Assembly: GCF_018449775.1 (NCBI RefSeq)
Contig: NZ_JAAVVB010000002.1
Span: 124,001-188,000, forward strand
DNA length: 64,000 nt
Source: Mucilaginibacter sp. dw_454
GTDB lineage: Bacteria > Bacteroidota > Bacteroidia > Sphingobacteriales > Sphingobacteriaceae
Reading direction: 5' to 3'
The translations under genes were made by a program, and so were the position numbers. The first letter of the stretch is position 1; each line of letters opens with the position of its first letter. The notes under the pieces are model-generated. The model made no database searches, was not told the DNA's origin, and worked only from the letters and a program-made list of their open reading frames with translations. Of the stretch, positions 27,854 to 36,875 are shown in pieces.

Positions 27854-30800
27854 CTACTTATCGCTTACTTCTTTCAGCATTTCTTTAACGGCAGCTTCCA
27901 GTTGCTGGTCCTCGCCGGTAAGTACATTATTGTAATCGTTGTTAATGCGGATATCCGGCTCCAGCTCGTGGTTTTCTGTCGGATGGGTTTCGTTGTTACC
28001 CCAGCTTGATATCATCGGGATGCCGAAGATAATTGAGTTATCGATCTGATCTTCCCACCATACCGCCGTGCCCGTACCTGCAACCGGCATGCCAATCAGT
28101 TTACCGATGCCCAATTCTTTGTATGCATAAGGGAACATAAAGGCATCAGAATAGTTGCCTTCGCTAATTAGTACACAGCTTGGCTTATCCCATTTATTAG
28201 CCGACTCACCCCCTAAGGTTTTGTGACCTTGCGGGCGTAGCTCGAAATAACGTTTACCACTCAGGAAGGTAACCAAATCATCATGTAACCAACCACCACC
28301 GTTAAAGCGGGTGTCTACAATCAGTGCTTTTTTGTTGATGTTTTTACCTAATACCTTGTCAAAAGTAACGCGGTAGCTGGCTTCATCCATATCGCGAACG
28401 TGAACATAGCCCACTTCGCCATGAGATAAGCTGTCTGTCAGGTGCTCCATCTTACGGGTCCAGCGGTTATACAACAAGTTGTTCTCTGTACCTACACCGA
28501 TAGGTTTAACCGTTTCGCTATAGGTGGCTTTAGTAGCCGGATCATGAAATGTGATCAGCGTGTATTTATCCGCTTTGTTGTTTAACAGTTTAGCCCAGTC
28601 CTCATCATCTGTAATAGCAATGCCATCTATCTTGTCAATAACATAACCGCGTTTTAATTGCGTTTTAGCTATGGCAAACGGGCCGCCGGTAATGATATCT
28701 TTTACCACTAAGCCGTCGCCGCCCTTGGCGTAATCATAGATCAGGCCCAAAGCCGCGGTACGCTCGCCGTTCGGGTTTGAAACGCCGGTATAAATACCAC
28801 CGGTATGCGATACGTTAAGCTCGCCTAATAACTCGCTCAATAACACCTGGAAATCATAACCATTGCTAACGTATGGTAAGAACTTTCTGTAGTTCTCGGT
28901 ATAATAGGCCCAGTCTGCGCCGTTCAGTTTCGGGTCATACAGCTTTTTAGGGATCTCTTTAGCGGCATGCTCGAAAATGTAAGCTCGCTCTGCTGCGGCA
29001 TCCAACGTAAAGGTTGAGTTGATAGGCACCGGGGTAACCTTACCGTCATCAACACCAATACGCATAATACCGCCGCCCGATAGCAGGAACAATGTCTTAC
29101 CATCCTTAGTCATTTCTAATGAACCGCCGCCCGAGTTGATCTCGGCCAGTACACGGGTTTCGCGTGTGCGGGTTGATAGCACCCAAAGGTTATAGCCTTT
29201 ATCAAAGCGGGCCAGGTAGTAAAGCTTCTCGCCGTCTTTAGATAGTTTCGAGTCGCCGATAAATGTAGAAACAGTCGTTAGGCGGGTAGTACGGTCCTCC
29301 AGGTTATCCAGGTTTGGCGCAAATTCAGGGATGGCAGGCGGAGTGATCTTTTTCTTTTCGGCTTTGGCAATGCTATCCGCTTTGGCCGCAGCTTTCTTAA
29401 TGTCTACCGAGTCACGCTTTTCGATTTCGGTTTTGATACCTAAGTCTTCTTTGCTCAGTTGGAACTTATCCCAGGTAGCCTGGTCAAAGAACATCGCAAA
29501 GATATCGCCCTGCGCGCCATGGCTCAGGTTCTTCATGCCTTGCTTGTCGCTGGTCCAGTACATCATTTTGTCGTTCATGCCAAACTGCGGGTTGCCATCG
29601 TCAAAACCGCTTTGGGTTAAGTTAACGCGGCCTTTTGAGCCATCAGCTTTAATCAAAACAACCTCGCTGCTGCCTAAAGCGTTAGCCTCTGATGACTGTG
29701 CCAGGATATACTTACTATCTGCCGACCATACAAAGTTCTGATCACCATCGGCATACGAATAGTTAACCCCTTCAGGTAGGATATCAACGGTCTTCTTGTT
29801 GGCGATATCAAATACCTTAATTACGTTACGTTCCTCAAGGTAAGCTATCTTCTTACCATCAGGAGATGGAATAGCCTGGAACTCGTCTTTATCGGTAGCG
29901 ATAACCGGCTCAGTAGTTAGCGTAGTGGCAGCATAGAAGTAAGGTTCGCTTTTGTTGGCGATAGATACTTTATAGATATCCCATGACTTTGCGTTCTCAA
30001 CCGAATAGATAATACTGCGGCCATCAGGCGCAAATTTGATCATGCGCTCCTGGTATGGTGTGTTGGTAATTCTCTTTACAATACCACCTTCGGCAGCCGC
30101 AGCGAAGATCTCACCACGATACACAAAAGCAATCTCTTTGCCATCCGGCGATATCGTCATTTCAGAAGCACCGCCTCTAACAGTTAAGTTTTGGGTTTGG
30201 TCGCTATTGAAATCGGCGTTGATATCAACAGTAACTTTTTGTGGTTTGCTGCCTTCTTTTAAGGTATAGATCTCGCCGTTTTGAATAAAGGCAAAGGTGC
30301 CATTCTCTGCACGTGACAGGCCACGTACCGGGTCTTTTTCGAAGGTGGTTAACTGGGTAACCTTGGCTGCATTAGCTTCTGATGAACGATACAGGTTTTG
30401 GTTACCATTACGCTCGCTCAAATAGTAGAACGTTCCGTTATCGCCCCAAACCGGCTCGCGGTCCTCGCCTTTATAATCTGATACTTTGGTGTAAGTATTG
30501 CTTTTGGTATTGTAGATCCAGATATCGCGGGTTACGCCTGAGGTATGGTGTTTACGATATGGGTTTTCATAGCCTTTACTATCCTGAAAGATGAACTTAT
30601 CACCAGCTTTGTTAAAGTGAACAAACTCGGTACCGGCCGAATTCACCATGATGCTGCGGCCACCTTTAGCAGGCACCTTGTACAGTTTCATGAAGTATCC
30701 GTCTTCCGGGAACCTCACCGAGCTTGCTACGTCATGACGACGGCTGCCGAAATAAATGGTATTGTCATCGGCCGAGAACTCGTTAGGGATGTCGCGGCTT

Positions 30801-31123
30801 GAATCGAAGGTAAGGCGTTTAGCCATACCGCCATCAGCAGGCATGGTATAAACATCAAAGCTACCGTAACGGTCAGACGCGAAAGCGATGGTTTTGCCAT
30901 CATGGCTCCAAACCGGGTATCCGTTATATGAACTATTAATGGTTAGCGGTACGGCGCTACCGCCTGCGGCGGCCACCTTAAAGATATTGCCTTTAAACTC
31001 GAATGCTATCCATTTGCCGTCAGGCGAAATAGCGGGTTGCTGCATCCACATAGCGTGGGTTTGTGCAGATAAACGGCACGCAGCTATGCCGATCAGCACC
31101 ATAATCAGGGAGAATCGTTTCAT
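27854..31123 (-). CDS. Tricorn-type S41 serine protease, secreted
   Basis: The 1089-residue product has a signal peptide (hydrophobic LIMVLIGIAAC, cleavage near LSAQ). Two beta-propellers of WD40-like repeats follow (~25-330 and ~330-690), with repeated SPDGK motifs. A helical region and PDZ domain come next (~790-880). The last part is an S41 catalytic domain. The expected tricorn residues are visible: Ser772-His773 in LNVSHTGG, nucleophile Ser992 in GNYSDAF, and Glu in ELEPDI. It likely trims peptides in the periplasm. The R4 element lies upstream in the same orientation as at the RDD gene. TATCTTAC about 19 bp before the start may be its -7 box. Confidence 0.92.
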   Translation of the reverse strand: MKRFSLIMVLIGIAACRLSAQTHAMWMQQPAISPDGKWIAFEFKGNIFKVAAAGGSAVPLTINSSYNGYPVWSHDGKTIAFASDRYGSFDVYTMPADGGMAKRLTFDSSRDIPNEFSADDNTIYFGSRRHDVASSVRFPEDGYFMKLYKVPAKGGRSIMVNSAGTEFVHFNKAGDKFIFQDSKGYENPYRKHHTSGVTRDIWIYNTKSNTYTKVSDYKGEDREPVWGDNGTFYYLSERNGNQNLYRSSEANAAKVTQLTTFEKDPVRGLSRAENGTFAFIQNGEIYTLKEGSKPQKVTVDINADFNSDQTQNLTVRGGASEMTISPDGKEIAFVYRGEIFAAAAEGGIVKRITNTPYQERMIKFAPDGRSIIYSVENAKSWDIYKVSIANKSEPYFYAATTLTTEPVIATDKDEFQAIPSPDGKKIAYLEERNVIKVFDIANKKTVDILPEGVNYSYADGDQNFVWSADSKYILAQSSEANALGSSEVVLIKADGSKGRVNLTQSGFDDGNPQFGMNDKMMYWTSDKQGMKNLSHGAQGDIFAMFFDQATWDKFQLSKEDLGIKTEIEKRDSVDIKKAAAKADSIAKAEKKKITPPAIPEFAPNLDNLEDRTTRLTTVSTFIGDSKLSKDGEKLYYLARFDKGYNLWVLSTRTRETRVLAEINSGGGSLEMTKDGKTLFLLSGGGIMRIGVDDGKVTPVPINSTFTLDAAAERAYIFEHAAKEIPKKLYDPKLNGADWAYYTENYRKFLPYVSNGYDFQVLLSELLGELNVSHTGGIYTGVSNPNGERTAALGLIYDYAKGGDGLVVKDIITGGPFAIAKTQLKRGYVIDKIDGIAITDDEDWAKLLNNKADKYTLITFHDPATKATYSETVKPIGVGTENNLLYNRWTRKMEHLTDSLSHGEVGYVHVRDMDEASYRVTFDKVLGKNINKKALIVDTRFNGGGWLHDDLVTFLSGKRYFELRPQGHKTLGGESANKWDKPSCVLISEGNYSDAFMFPYAYKELGIGKLIGMPVAGTGTAVWWEDQIDNSIIFGIPMISSWGNNETHPTENHELEPDIRINNDYNNVLTGEDQQLEAAVKEMLKEVSDK

Positions 31124-31211
31124 GATAAGTTAATTTCAAGGCGTAAGATAATGAAAAACAGAATAGCTTACAACTGAGGCAGCTAAGCAGATGTTAGAGT
31201 ACAACACCGGC

Positions 31212-31354
31212 GTTTTGTTTCACGTGAGTGTGCAACAAATGAAACAAGTGAAACAGTGGGTTTAATTAAAGTGCTGATGATTAAAATTTTATGAAAAATG
31301 AGTGAAACAAAATGAAACAGTAAATTGGACTTTTAAGTCATTTTTTTGTTTCAC
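31212..31354 (-). repeat. GTTTCAC-rich 143-bp element (family R4), copy 2
   Basis: Read on the minus strand it starts GTGAAACAAAAAAATGAC and ends CACGTGAAACAAAAC, like the copy at 4070-4210. The three dense GTTTCAY clusters are the best conserved parts, while the A/T spacers diverge. It ends 89 bp before the tricorn-like start codon. Confidence 0.75.
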
Positions 31355-31495
31355 GGTGAAACAGGGTTAATCAAAACTTCCTGATTCTGTAATGGCAGTT
31401 AAAGCTTTGTTTTAGCATTTATATTAAACGGGATTTTATTTTTTTTCGTTTAAAAAGCATTTAAAAAGCGTTTAAAACAGTTTGTTTTTTACCTT
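31355..31495. other. A/T-rich gap without a gene
   Basis: Part of the 471-bp gap 31124-31594. It shows AAAAAGCATTTAAAAAGCG direct repeats near 31452-31472 and T-runs, and no coding frame. The rest of the gap holds R4 and R3. Confidence 0.5.
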
Positions 31496-31590
31496 TTGTC
31501 ATTGCGCGGCCGGAACGACGAAGCAATCGCAAGCGTTCAGGAAATCGGTAATACTTCCTTGCGATTGCCACGCTACGCTCGCAATGACAA
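31496..31590 (+). repeat. Dispersed palindromic repeat, family R3, copy 2
   Basis: Asymmetric copy: left end GTCATTGCGCGGCCGGAACG, right end CACGCTACGCTCGCAATGAC. The copy at 32045-32121 is the same sequence type inverted, so the VOC gene is framed by an inverted pair. Confidence 0.8.
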
Positions 31591-31594
31591 ATTG

Positions 31595-31972
31595 TTATAC
31601 CTGCGACAATGACAACACATTCCCATCCACATCTTTAAACCAGGCTACTTTGGTGCCGCCGGGAGAGACCCAGATGCCCAGATCATCCTGTTGCATAAAG
31701 TCAAGGTTATACTTTTCGCAGAATATGCCTTTGCCGTTTAGCTCGATAATGTCTTCTTCGATATCCGGTACCTCCCAGCCTAATACAGTAAAATTCTGCG
31801 GAGTGAATTCAGGCATTTTGCTTAGTCTTAAAGAAATACCATTGGCATCGAACTCGATGCCATAATCATCTTCAGATAATAAAGTAAAGCCTAAAATATC
31901 TCCGTAAAAGGTCTTAGCCGCGTCGGGCTTAGCCGTCGGGATGAGTGTTTTGATGATAGCGTTCTGGAACAT
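31595..31972 (-). CDS. VOC-family (glyoxalase/bleomycin resistance-like) protein
   Basis: The 125-residue product has the paired beta-alpha-beta-beta-beta units of the vicinal oxygen chelate fold. IIKTLIPTAKPDAAKTFYGD opens the first unit, and LGIWVSPGGTKVAWFKDVDG ends the second. The usual third metal ligand position near DVDGN is present, but the first His/Gln ligand is not obvious, so it may bind a ligand without catalysis. Function unknown. It is a single gene flanked by inverted R3 repeats, with the asnS terminator directly upstream. Confidence 0.8.
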   Translation of the reverse strand: MFQNAIIKTLIPTAKPDAAKTFYGDILGFTLLSEDDYGIEFDANGISLRLSKMPEFTPQNFTVLGWEVPDIEEDIIELNGKGIFCEKYNLDFMQQDDLGIWVSPGGTKVAWFKDVDGNVLSLSQV

Positions 31973-32006
31973 GCTCTAATTTAGACAGAACCGTCAGATT
32001 TTCAAA

Positions 32007-32034
32007 TAAAAAAAGCGCATGGTGCATGCGCTTT
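32007..32034 (-). terminator. Terminator of asnS
   Basis: On the minus strand AAAGCGCAT and ATGCGCTTT form a hairpin followed by a T-run (plus-strand AAAAAAA at 32008-32014). It lies downstream of asnS and before the VOC gene. Confidence 0.7.
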
Positions 32035-32044
32035 CTAAAAGTTT

Positions 32045-32121
32045 TGTCATTGCGAGCGTAGCGTGGCAATCGCGAATATTGCATCCTTGCGATTGCTTGT
32101 CGTTCCGGCCGCGCAATGACA
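32045..32121 (-). repeat. Dispersed palindromic repeat, family R3, copy 3
   Basis: Reverse complement of the asymmetric form seen at 31496-31590: one end GTCATTGCGAGCGTAGCGTG, the other GTTCCGGCCGCGCAATGAC. It lies between the asnS stop and its terminator hairpin. Confidence 0.8.
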
Positions 32122-32136
32122 GTTATGTTATTTCTA

Positions 32137-33573
32137 TTAAAACTCCGCGTTCTTCGGGAACCTGGGGAAAGGAATCACATCCCTGATATTACCCATACCG
32201 GTAACAAACAGCACCAAGCGCTCAAAGCCTAACCCAAAGCCGGCGTGCGGACAAGAGCCAAAGCGGCGGGTGTCTAAATACCACCACAATTCGTCTTTTG
32301 GTATGCCCAACTCGTCCATGCGTTGCTCCAGCTTGTCCAGGCGCTCCTCGCGTTGCGATCCACCTACGATCTCGCCTATACCCGGGAACAGAATGTCCAT
32401 AGCAGCTACGGTTTTACCATCCTCATTCTGGCGCATGTAGAACGATTTAATTTCTTTTGGATAATCTGTCAGGATCACCGGTTTTTTGAAATGCTTCTCT
32501 ACCAGGTAACGCTCATGCTCTGATTGTAGGTCGGTACCCCAGCCTTCAACCGGGTATTGAAACTTCTTCTTTTTATTCGGGGTGGATTCTTTCAGGATTT
32601 CGATAGCCTCGGTATAAGTCAGGCGCTCAAAGTTGTTATCTAAACAAAATTGCAGTTTCTCGGTGAGGCTCATTTCTGAGCGCTCGTTCTGCGGTTTTTG
32701 CTTTTCTTCTTCCTGCAGGCGTTGCGTTAAAAACTCAATATCGTCTTTGTTTTTCTCCAACGCATAGGCAATTACATATTTTAGTAAAGCCTCGGCGGTG
32801 TCCATATTGTCGGTAATGTCGGCAAAGGCCATCTCAGGCTCAATCATCCAGAACTCTGCCAAATGGCGGGTAGTGTTTGAGTTTTCTGCACGGAAAGTAG
32901 GACCGAAGGTGTAAATGTCGCTCAGCGCCATTGCACCCAATTCGCCCTCTAACTGGCCGGAAACTGTCAGGTTAGTGCTGCGACCAAAGAAATCCTGTTT
33001 ATAATCAATCTCGCCGTCATCGCCTTTCGGTACGTTGTTCAGGTCGAAATTGGTAACGTGGAAAGTCTCACCTGCACCTTCGGCATCGCTTGCTGTAATT
33101 ATTGGGGTATGCAAATAAACGAAGCCGCGTTCGTTAAAAAACTGATGGATAGCAAATGCAAGGCTATGGCGCACTCTAAATATCGCCCCAAACGTACTGG
33201 TACGGAAACGCAGGTGGGCGTTCTCGCGCAAAAATTCCAGACTGTGTTTTTTTGGCTGAATAGGATATTTTTCCGGATCGCTGTCGCCCAATATCTCTAC
33301 GGTTTCGGCAATAACCTCAACGGTTTGGCCCTTGCCTTGCGAAGCAATCAATTTACCAGACACGCTAACGGCAGCACCAACGGTAATGCGTTTTAAAAGC
33401 GCAGGGTCGGTATTTTCAAAATCAACCACAATTTGTACGTTATTATTGGTCGAGCCATCATTTAAAGCTATGAAACGGTTTTGGCGGAAGGCGCGAACCC
33501 AACCCTTAACGATAACATCAATGTCTGTTGGTGTGCTTTCTAATAATGCTTTGATCTTAATGCGCGTACTCAT
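32137..33573 (-). CDS. asnS: Asparagine-tRNA ligase
   Basis: AsnRS charges tRNA-Asn with asparagine. The 478-residue product has an OB-fold anticodon-binding domain (~15-105, [13 protein letters not shown]) and a class II catalytic core. Motif 2 is recognised at [15 protein letters not shown] and motif 3 at GFGLGFERL. An AsnRS rather than AspRS assignment follows from the overall resemblance to Bacteroidetes AsnRS and the short length. The start [11 protein letters not shown] follows an upstream TAATTTAG that may serve as -7 box. Confidence 0.96.
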   Translation of the reverse strand: MSTRIKIKALLESTPTDIDVIVKGWVRAFRQNRFIALNDGSTNNNVQIVVDFENTDPALLKRITVGAAVSVSGKLIASQGKGQTVEVIAETVEILGDSDPEKYPIQPKKHSLEFLRENAHLRFRTSTFGAIFRVRHSLAFAIHQFFNERGFVYLHTPIITASDAEGAGETFHVTNFDLNNVPKGDDGEIDYKQDFFGRSTNLTVSGQLEGELGAMALSDIYTFGPTFRAENSNTTRHLAEFWMIEPEMAFADITDNMDTAEALLKYVIAYALEKNKDDIEFLTQRLQEEEKQKPQNERSEMSLTEKLQFCLDNNFERLTYTEAIEILKESTPNKKKKFQYPVEGWGTDLQSEHERYLVEKHFKKPVILTDYPKEIKSFYMRQNEDGKTVAAMDILFPGIGEIVGGSQREERLDKLEQRMDELGIPKDELWWYLDTRRFGSCPHAGFGLGFERLVLFVTGMGNIRDVIPFPRFPKNAEF

Positions 33574-33666
33574 TGTAGTAAAAAATTTAGAGCCGCTAAA
33601 TTACAATTATTTGCTTTAATGACGATTTATTGGGTGTCTAAATCGCGGGCTTAACTTCAGCTTGAT

Positions 33667-33937
33667 AAAGTTTGGCTAAAGCCAAATCTGGTTTTTCTAT
33701 TATCCGTTGGCTAAAGCCAACGGCAATGAATAAATATTGGTGGTGTAAAAAATAATTAAATTCATTGCCGTATCATTTATGGAGAGGAGATTTGGACTTG
33801 GTAATTAACCCCTCGGTTTGTTAAAGCAAACGGCGATGAAAAAAGACAATAATTTAAAAGATTATTAAATTCATTGCCGTCCCATTTATGGGACGGAGAT
33901 TGGTCTGCTAACAGGGGCTTTAGCCAAACTCTTTAAC
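33667..33937. repeat. Nested repeat: two 90-bp palindromic units inside an outer inverted repeat
   Basis: Unit 1 (33706-33795) and unit 2 (33816-33903) share the plan GTTgGcTAAAGCcAACGGC, an A/T-rich middle, TTCATTGCCGT, then GGAGATTtGG. Outside them AAAGTTTGGCTAAAGCC at 33667 pairs with GGCTTTAGCCAAACTCTTT near 33916. It fills most of the 434-bp gap between asnS and mtgA; no coding frame seen. Confidence 0.75.
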
Positions 33938-34007
33938 ACAACTTCAAATAGCTTATTTTGTCAGACAGATTTCCTTCATCCCAAATAAAAGTAATATTTT
34001 CGTTGCC

Positions 34008-34697
34008 ATGAAAGGTTTGGGCAAGCTCATCTGGCGATTTGTAAAATTATTCCTGATACTGTTTATCGGAATCACTGTTTTTTGGGTGATTGTTTACCGC
34101 TTTGTAAACCCGCCTATTACCTGGCTCATGATAACCCGCGGCTTTGAACGCAAAGCCGACGGCAAAGATTTTAAGATAGACAAACAATGGCGCGACTTTG
34201 ATGATATATCCGACGGAATGAAACGCGCCGCTGTTGCAGCCGAAGATCAGAGTTTCCTGGAAAATCACGGCTTTGACTTTCATGCCATTGAAAAGGCTAT
34301 CGAAAAAAACTCAAAAAGTAATAAGCTGATTGGCGGCAGTACCATATCGCAGCAAACAGCTAAGAACGTTTTTTTGTGGCCGGGCCGTTCGTATGTGCGT
34401 AAGGGCTTTGAAGCGTATTTTACTTTATTGATAGAAATTTTCTGGAGTAAGCGCCGTATTATGGAGGTATACCTGAATGTGATAGAAATGGGCGACGGTA
34501 TTTACGGTGCTAACGCCGCTGCGCAAGCTTATTTCCATAAAGATGCTTTTGATTTAACGCGGTCGCAATCGGCAGCTATCGTTTCTATTTTCCCCAGTCC
34601 CTTGAAATGGTCGCCAACTAATCCGAGTGAGTATGTGCAACATCGCCAGTATTTGATCTTGAAAAATATGCGGAGATTGGGGCCGTTGGATTTTTAA
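34008..34697 (+). CDS. mtgA: Monofunctional biosynthetic peptidoglycan transglycosylase
   Basis: MtgA is a GT51 enzyme that extends glycan strands from lipid II without a transpeptidase domain. The 229-residue product has an N-terminal membrane anchor (KLFLILFIGITVFWVIVY, residues ~13-31). The GT51 motifs are clear: AAEDQSFLENHGFD with the catalytic Glu, then GGSTISQQTAKN, and KRRIMEVYLN. The length is normal for the family. It stands alone between repeat clusters, divergent from asnS. Confidence 0.95.
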   Translation: MKGLGKLIWRFVKLFLILFIGITVFWVIVYRFVNPPITWLMITRGFERKADGKDFKIDKQWRDFDDISDGMKRAAVAAEDQSFLENHGFDFHAIEKAIEKNSKSNKLIGGSTISQQTAKNVFLWPGRSYVRKGFEAYFTLLIEIFWSKRRIMEVYLNVIEMGDGIYGANAAAQAYFHKDAFDLTRSQSAAIVSIFPSPLKWSPTNPSEYVQHRQYLILKNMRRLGPLDF

Positions 34698-34712
34698 GGA
34701 TGATAACTCCAC

Positions 34713-34794
34713 CACGTCATCGCGAACGAGGTACGAGTGTGGCGATCTCCGGATAAGCGGCAAGAGATTGCGACGCTACGCTCGCAATGACGTG
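34713..34794. repeat. Dispersed palindromic repeat, family R3, copy 4
   Basis: CACGTCATCGCGAACGAGG ... CGCTACGCTCGCAATGACGTG; a more diverged copy, immediately after mtgA. Confidence 0.7.
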
Positions 34795-34865
34795 ATGGTT
34801 AGGGATGCACGCTAGCGATTGTGTATAAGATCCTTCGCTATGCTTAGGATAACAAAGCAAAAATG

Positions 34866-34940
34866 GGTGTCACCCTGAGCCCGTCGAAGGGTGAGCGTAG
34901 GCCTTTACCCTCATGCTTCGAGTGCCTCAGCATGACAGCC
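34866..34940. repeat. Dispersed palindromic repeat, family R2, copy 3
   Basis: GGTGTCACCCTGAGCCCG ... GAGTGCCTCAGCATGACAGCC. Family as at 3970 and 4892, about 30 kb away. Confidence 0.75.
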
Positions 34941-34967
34941 CGATTTAATGTCTCAATGACAGCGCAG

Positions 34968-35453
34968 CTAATGACTAACCAGATCCCTGAACAGTTGTAT
35001 ATGCCAGCTATCCTTAAAGGCAACTTCCCACTTGTTATTTAGCTCGGTAAGGTTTTGTACCAGGTTGTTGTATACCGTAGTGTTTTTGTCAATACTGCCT
35101 TCCTTTATTTTTTCTTCAAACTGATGGCGGGGCAGAGAAAGCACTTCGTCAGCATCGCGATAGGCCAGGTTAAAACGATCGAATAGGTTCAGGCCGAACT
35201 CTTGCTCTAAACGTTTCATGAAATTTACTGATTTATCAATAGAGCAGCCACTGGCACCTGCCTGGGTTTCGTCAACGATCAGAATAAAGAAGCGATTATA
35301 GCGGATTTCGGCTTTGGCTTTTAGCTGATTGTTGTGCGCAGTCCATTCGGCCGTGAACACATTTAGGCGCTGTTGTACCTGCTGTACTACGTCGTCTGCC
35401 AGCTTTTTGTCAGACTGGTAGATCCATACTCTCGAATTTTCAGAAAATTGCAT
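34968..35453 (-). CDS. Bacteroidetes-specific protein, sometimes labelled ABC transporter ATPase
   Basis: The 161-residue product resembles a conserved Bacteroidetes protein often named an ABC transporter ATPase, but no Walker A or signature motif is visible, so that name is not supported. The N-terminus MQFSENSRVWIYQSDKKL is the conserved one. A central stretch has VDETQAGASGCSID and the end is helical. No signal peptide, so probably cytoplasmic. A frame extension to 35468 exists, but a -7 box lies between it and ATG 35453. It is divergent from the next gene with only 45 bp between starts. Confidence 0.75.
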   Translation of the reverse strand: MQFSENSRVWIYQSDKKLADDVVQQVQQRLNVFTAEWTAHNNQLKAKAEIRYNRFFILIVDETQAGASGCSIDKSVNFMKRLEQEFGLNLFDRFNLAYRDADEVLSLPRHQFEEKIKEGSIDKNTTVYNNLVQNLTELNNKWEVAFKDSWHIQLFRDLVSH

Positions 35454-35456
35454 GTA

Positions 35457-35464
35457 CAAAACTA
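35457..35464 (-). promoter_or_regulatory. -7 box abutting the 34968-35453 gene
   Basis: On the minus strand TAGTTTTG is followed by TAC and the ATG at 35453. This implies a leaderless mRNA. Confidence 0.45.
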
Positions 35465-35485
35465 TCAATTTATTAACTTAGAGCG

Positions 35486-35493
35486 TACTTTTG
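35486..35493 (+). promoter_or_regulatory. -7 box abutting the 35499 gene
   Basis: TACTTTTG is followed by TTGTC and ATG 35499. With the box at 35457-35464 it makes a compact divergent promoter pair. Confidence 0.5.
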
Positions 35494-35498
35494 TTGTC

Positions 35499-35981
35499 AT
35501 GGTAAAATCAGTTCTGCCAAAAAATAAAAAGATTGCGTTTATTTTTTCAATTATAGCTGCCGCTGCGGTAAGCTTATGCTTTGTGGCCGGCATGGCCGAC
35601 CAGGACTGGCTCAATTGGGGAAATAAATGTTTGAGTGAATCATTCGATCCATCATCAGACATTAAAATAAAAAAATGGGAGTTGGTTTTAACCGACGATT
35701 CTTTTATCCGCCTGCGCAAAACCTTTCAGAACGGTAAGCAAGAATACTTTTCGCTTTACCTGCAAAAGATGGATGATATGGAATACCTGGGTAATGTCAA
35801 CAATGGAACGCTGGAACTCAAAGCCAAATCAGACGATATTATTGTGCAAACCTATAACGACCGCCAAGGCAATGTCGACTCGATGGCCAGTGTGCTGAAA
35901 ATCCCCGTAAAAAATATGGAGCCTGAACGTTTGGACAGCCTGCAGCACGCACTTATTTACTTTAAATCTAAGGGACTATAA
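35499..35981 (+). CDS. Membrane-anchored or exported protein of unknown function
   Basis: The 160-residue product starts with a basic stretch and one hydrophobic segment (IAFIFSIIAAAAVSLCFVAG), a signal anchor or uncleaved signal. The rest is polar with beta-type alternation (KKWELVLTDDSFIRLRKTF) and probably lies in the periplasm. No family recognised. The frame extends to 35373, but ATG 35499 lies 5 bases after an exact -7 box and gives the better N-terminus. A hairpin terminator follows. Confidence 0.65.
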   Translation: MVKSVLPKNKKIAFIFSIIAAAAVSLCFVAGMADQDWLNWGNKCLSESFDPSSDIKIKKWELVLTDDSFIRLRKTFQNGKQEYFSLYLQKMDDMEYLGNVNNGTLELKAKSDDIIVQTYNDRQGNVDSMASVLKIPVKNMEPERLDSLQHALIYFKSKGL

Positions 35982-36039
35982 ATAAACTGTGATTCTTAAG
36001 AGCGCTCAGACACACCCCTGCAGCCGCACTGTTAATCGC

Positions 36040-36064
36040 GCCCCTCTCAAGAGGGGAACTTTTT
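36040..36064 (+). terminator. CCCCTC-TCAA-GAGGGG terminator
   Basis: A six-pair G/C stem with TCAA loop is followed by AACTTTTT. The word also resembles a common Bacteroidetes intergenic repeat, so the terminator role is inferred from position after the 35499 gene. Confidence 0.55.
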
Positions 36065-36067
36065 AAT

Positions 36068-36856
36068 TTATAAACCATTTGCGCGCACAGTAATCTCAGC
36101 AATATCCAGGACTTTTATCTCCTGCTCTTTATCATGATTTTTTACACCATCACTTAACATGGTCATGCAGAACGGGCAGGCAGCAGCTACTATTTGCGCG
36201 TTGATAGATATCACCTCGTCAATACGCTCCATGTTGATGTCTTTATTACCCTTCTCAGGCTCTTTAAACATTTGCGCGCCACCGGCGCCACAGCACAGGC
36301 CGTTGCTTTTACAGCGTTTCATTTCAACCAGTTCGGTATCTAAGATCTCCAGCGCCCTGCGTGGGGCCTCGTAAATACCATTACCCCGGCCCAAATAGCA
36401 AGGGTCATGATAGGTAATGCGTTTGCCATTAAAGCTCTCGCCACCCTCGGCTTTTAGCTTGCCTTCATCAATCAATTGTTGAATGAGTTGCGAATGATGG
36501 ATCACTTCATAATCACCACCCAAGCCGGGATATTCGTTCTTGATAGTATTAAAGCAATGCGGGCAGCCGGTGACAATCTTTTTAACGTTGTAGGCATTTA
36601 GTACCTCAATGTTAGTCATGGCTTGCATCTGGAACAAAAACTCGTTACCTGCACGTTTGGCTGGGTCGCCGGTGCAGCTTTCTTCGGTACCTAACACCGC
36701 ATAGCTGATACCTACGTGTTGCAAAATCTTACAAATATCGCGCGTGATTTTCTGCGCACGCTCGTCAAAACTTCCGGCGCAGCCAACCCAAAACAGAATT
36801 TCGGGTTCTTTGCCTTCGGCAAGCATTTGCGCCATGGTTGGTACTGCTAAACTCAT
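36068..36856 (-). CDS. CCG-domain Fe-S protein, heterodisulfide reductase B/GlpC/LutA type
   Basis: The 262-residue product has two cysteine-rich CCG-type domains. The first (~20-120) has WVGCAGSFD, then ESCTG and GCPHCFN; the second (~165-245) has YHDPCYLG, then LCCGAGG and ACPFCMTM. Such domains bind an unusual [4Fe-4S] cluster and pass electrons between Fe-S partners and a quinone or thiol. The partner is the membrane Fe-S protein encoded at 37342-38643, with a DUF2750 gene between. The substrate is unknown. It is the last gene of the operon. Confidence 0.88.
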   Translation of the reverse strand: MSLAVPTMAQMLAEGKEPEILFWVGCAGSFDERAQKITRDICKILQHVGISYAVLGTEESCTGDPAKRAGNEFLFQMQAMTNIEVLNAYNVKKIVTGCPHCFNTIKNEYPGLGGDYEVIHHSQLIQQLIDEGKLKAEGGESFNGKRITYHDPCYLGRGNGIYEAPRRALEILDTELVEMKRCKSNGLCCGAGGAQMFKEPEKGNKDINMERIDEVISINAQIVAAACPFCMTMLSDGVKNHDKEQEIKVLDIAEITVRANGL

Positions 36857-36875
36857 CAGTCTTAATTATTAATGA

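Noticed and set aside
29331..29741. 136-codon open frame antisense to the tricorn-like gene
   Set aside because: Composition follows the opposite-strand codons; no start signals or domain.
34968..35453. ABC transporter ATPase
   Set aside because: No Walker A, Walker B or signature motif is visible, and the protein is too short.
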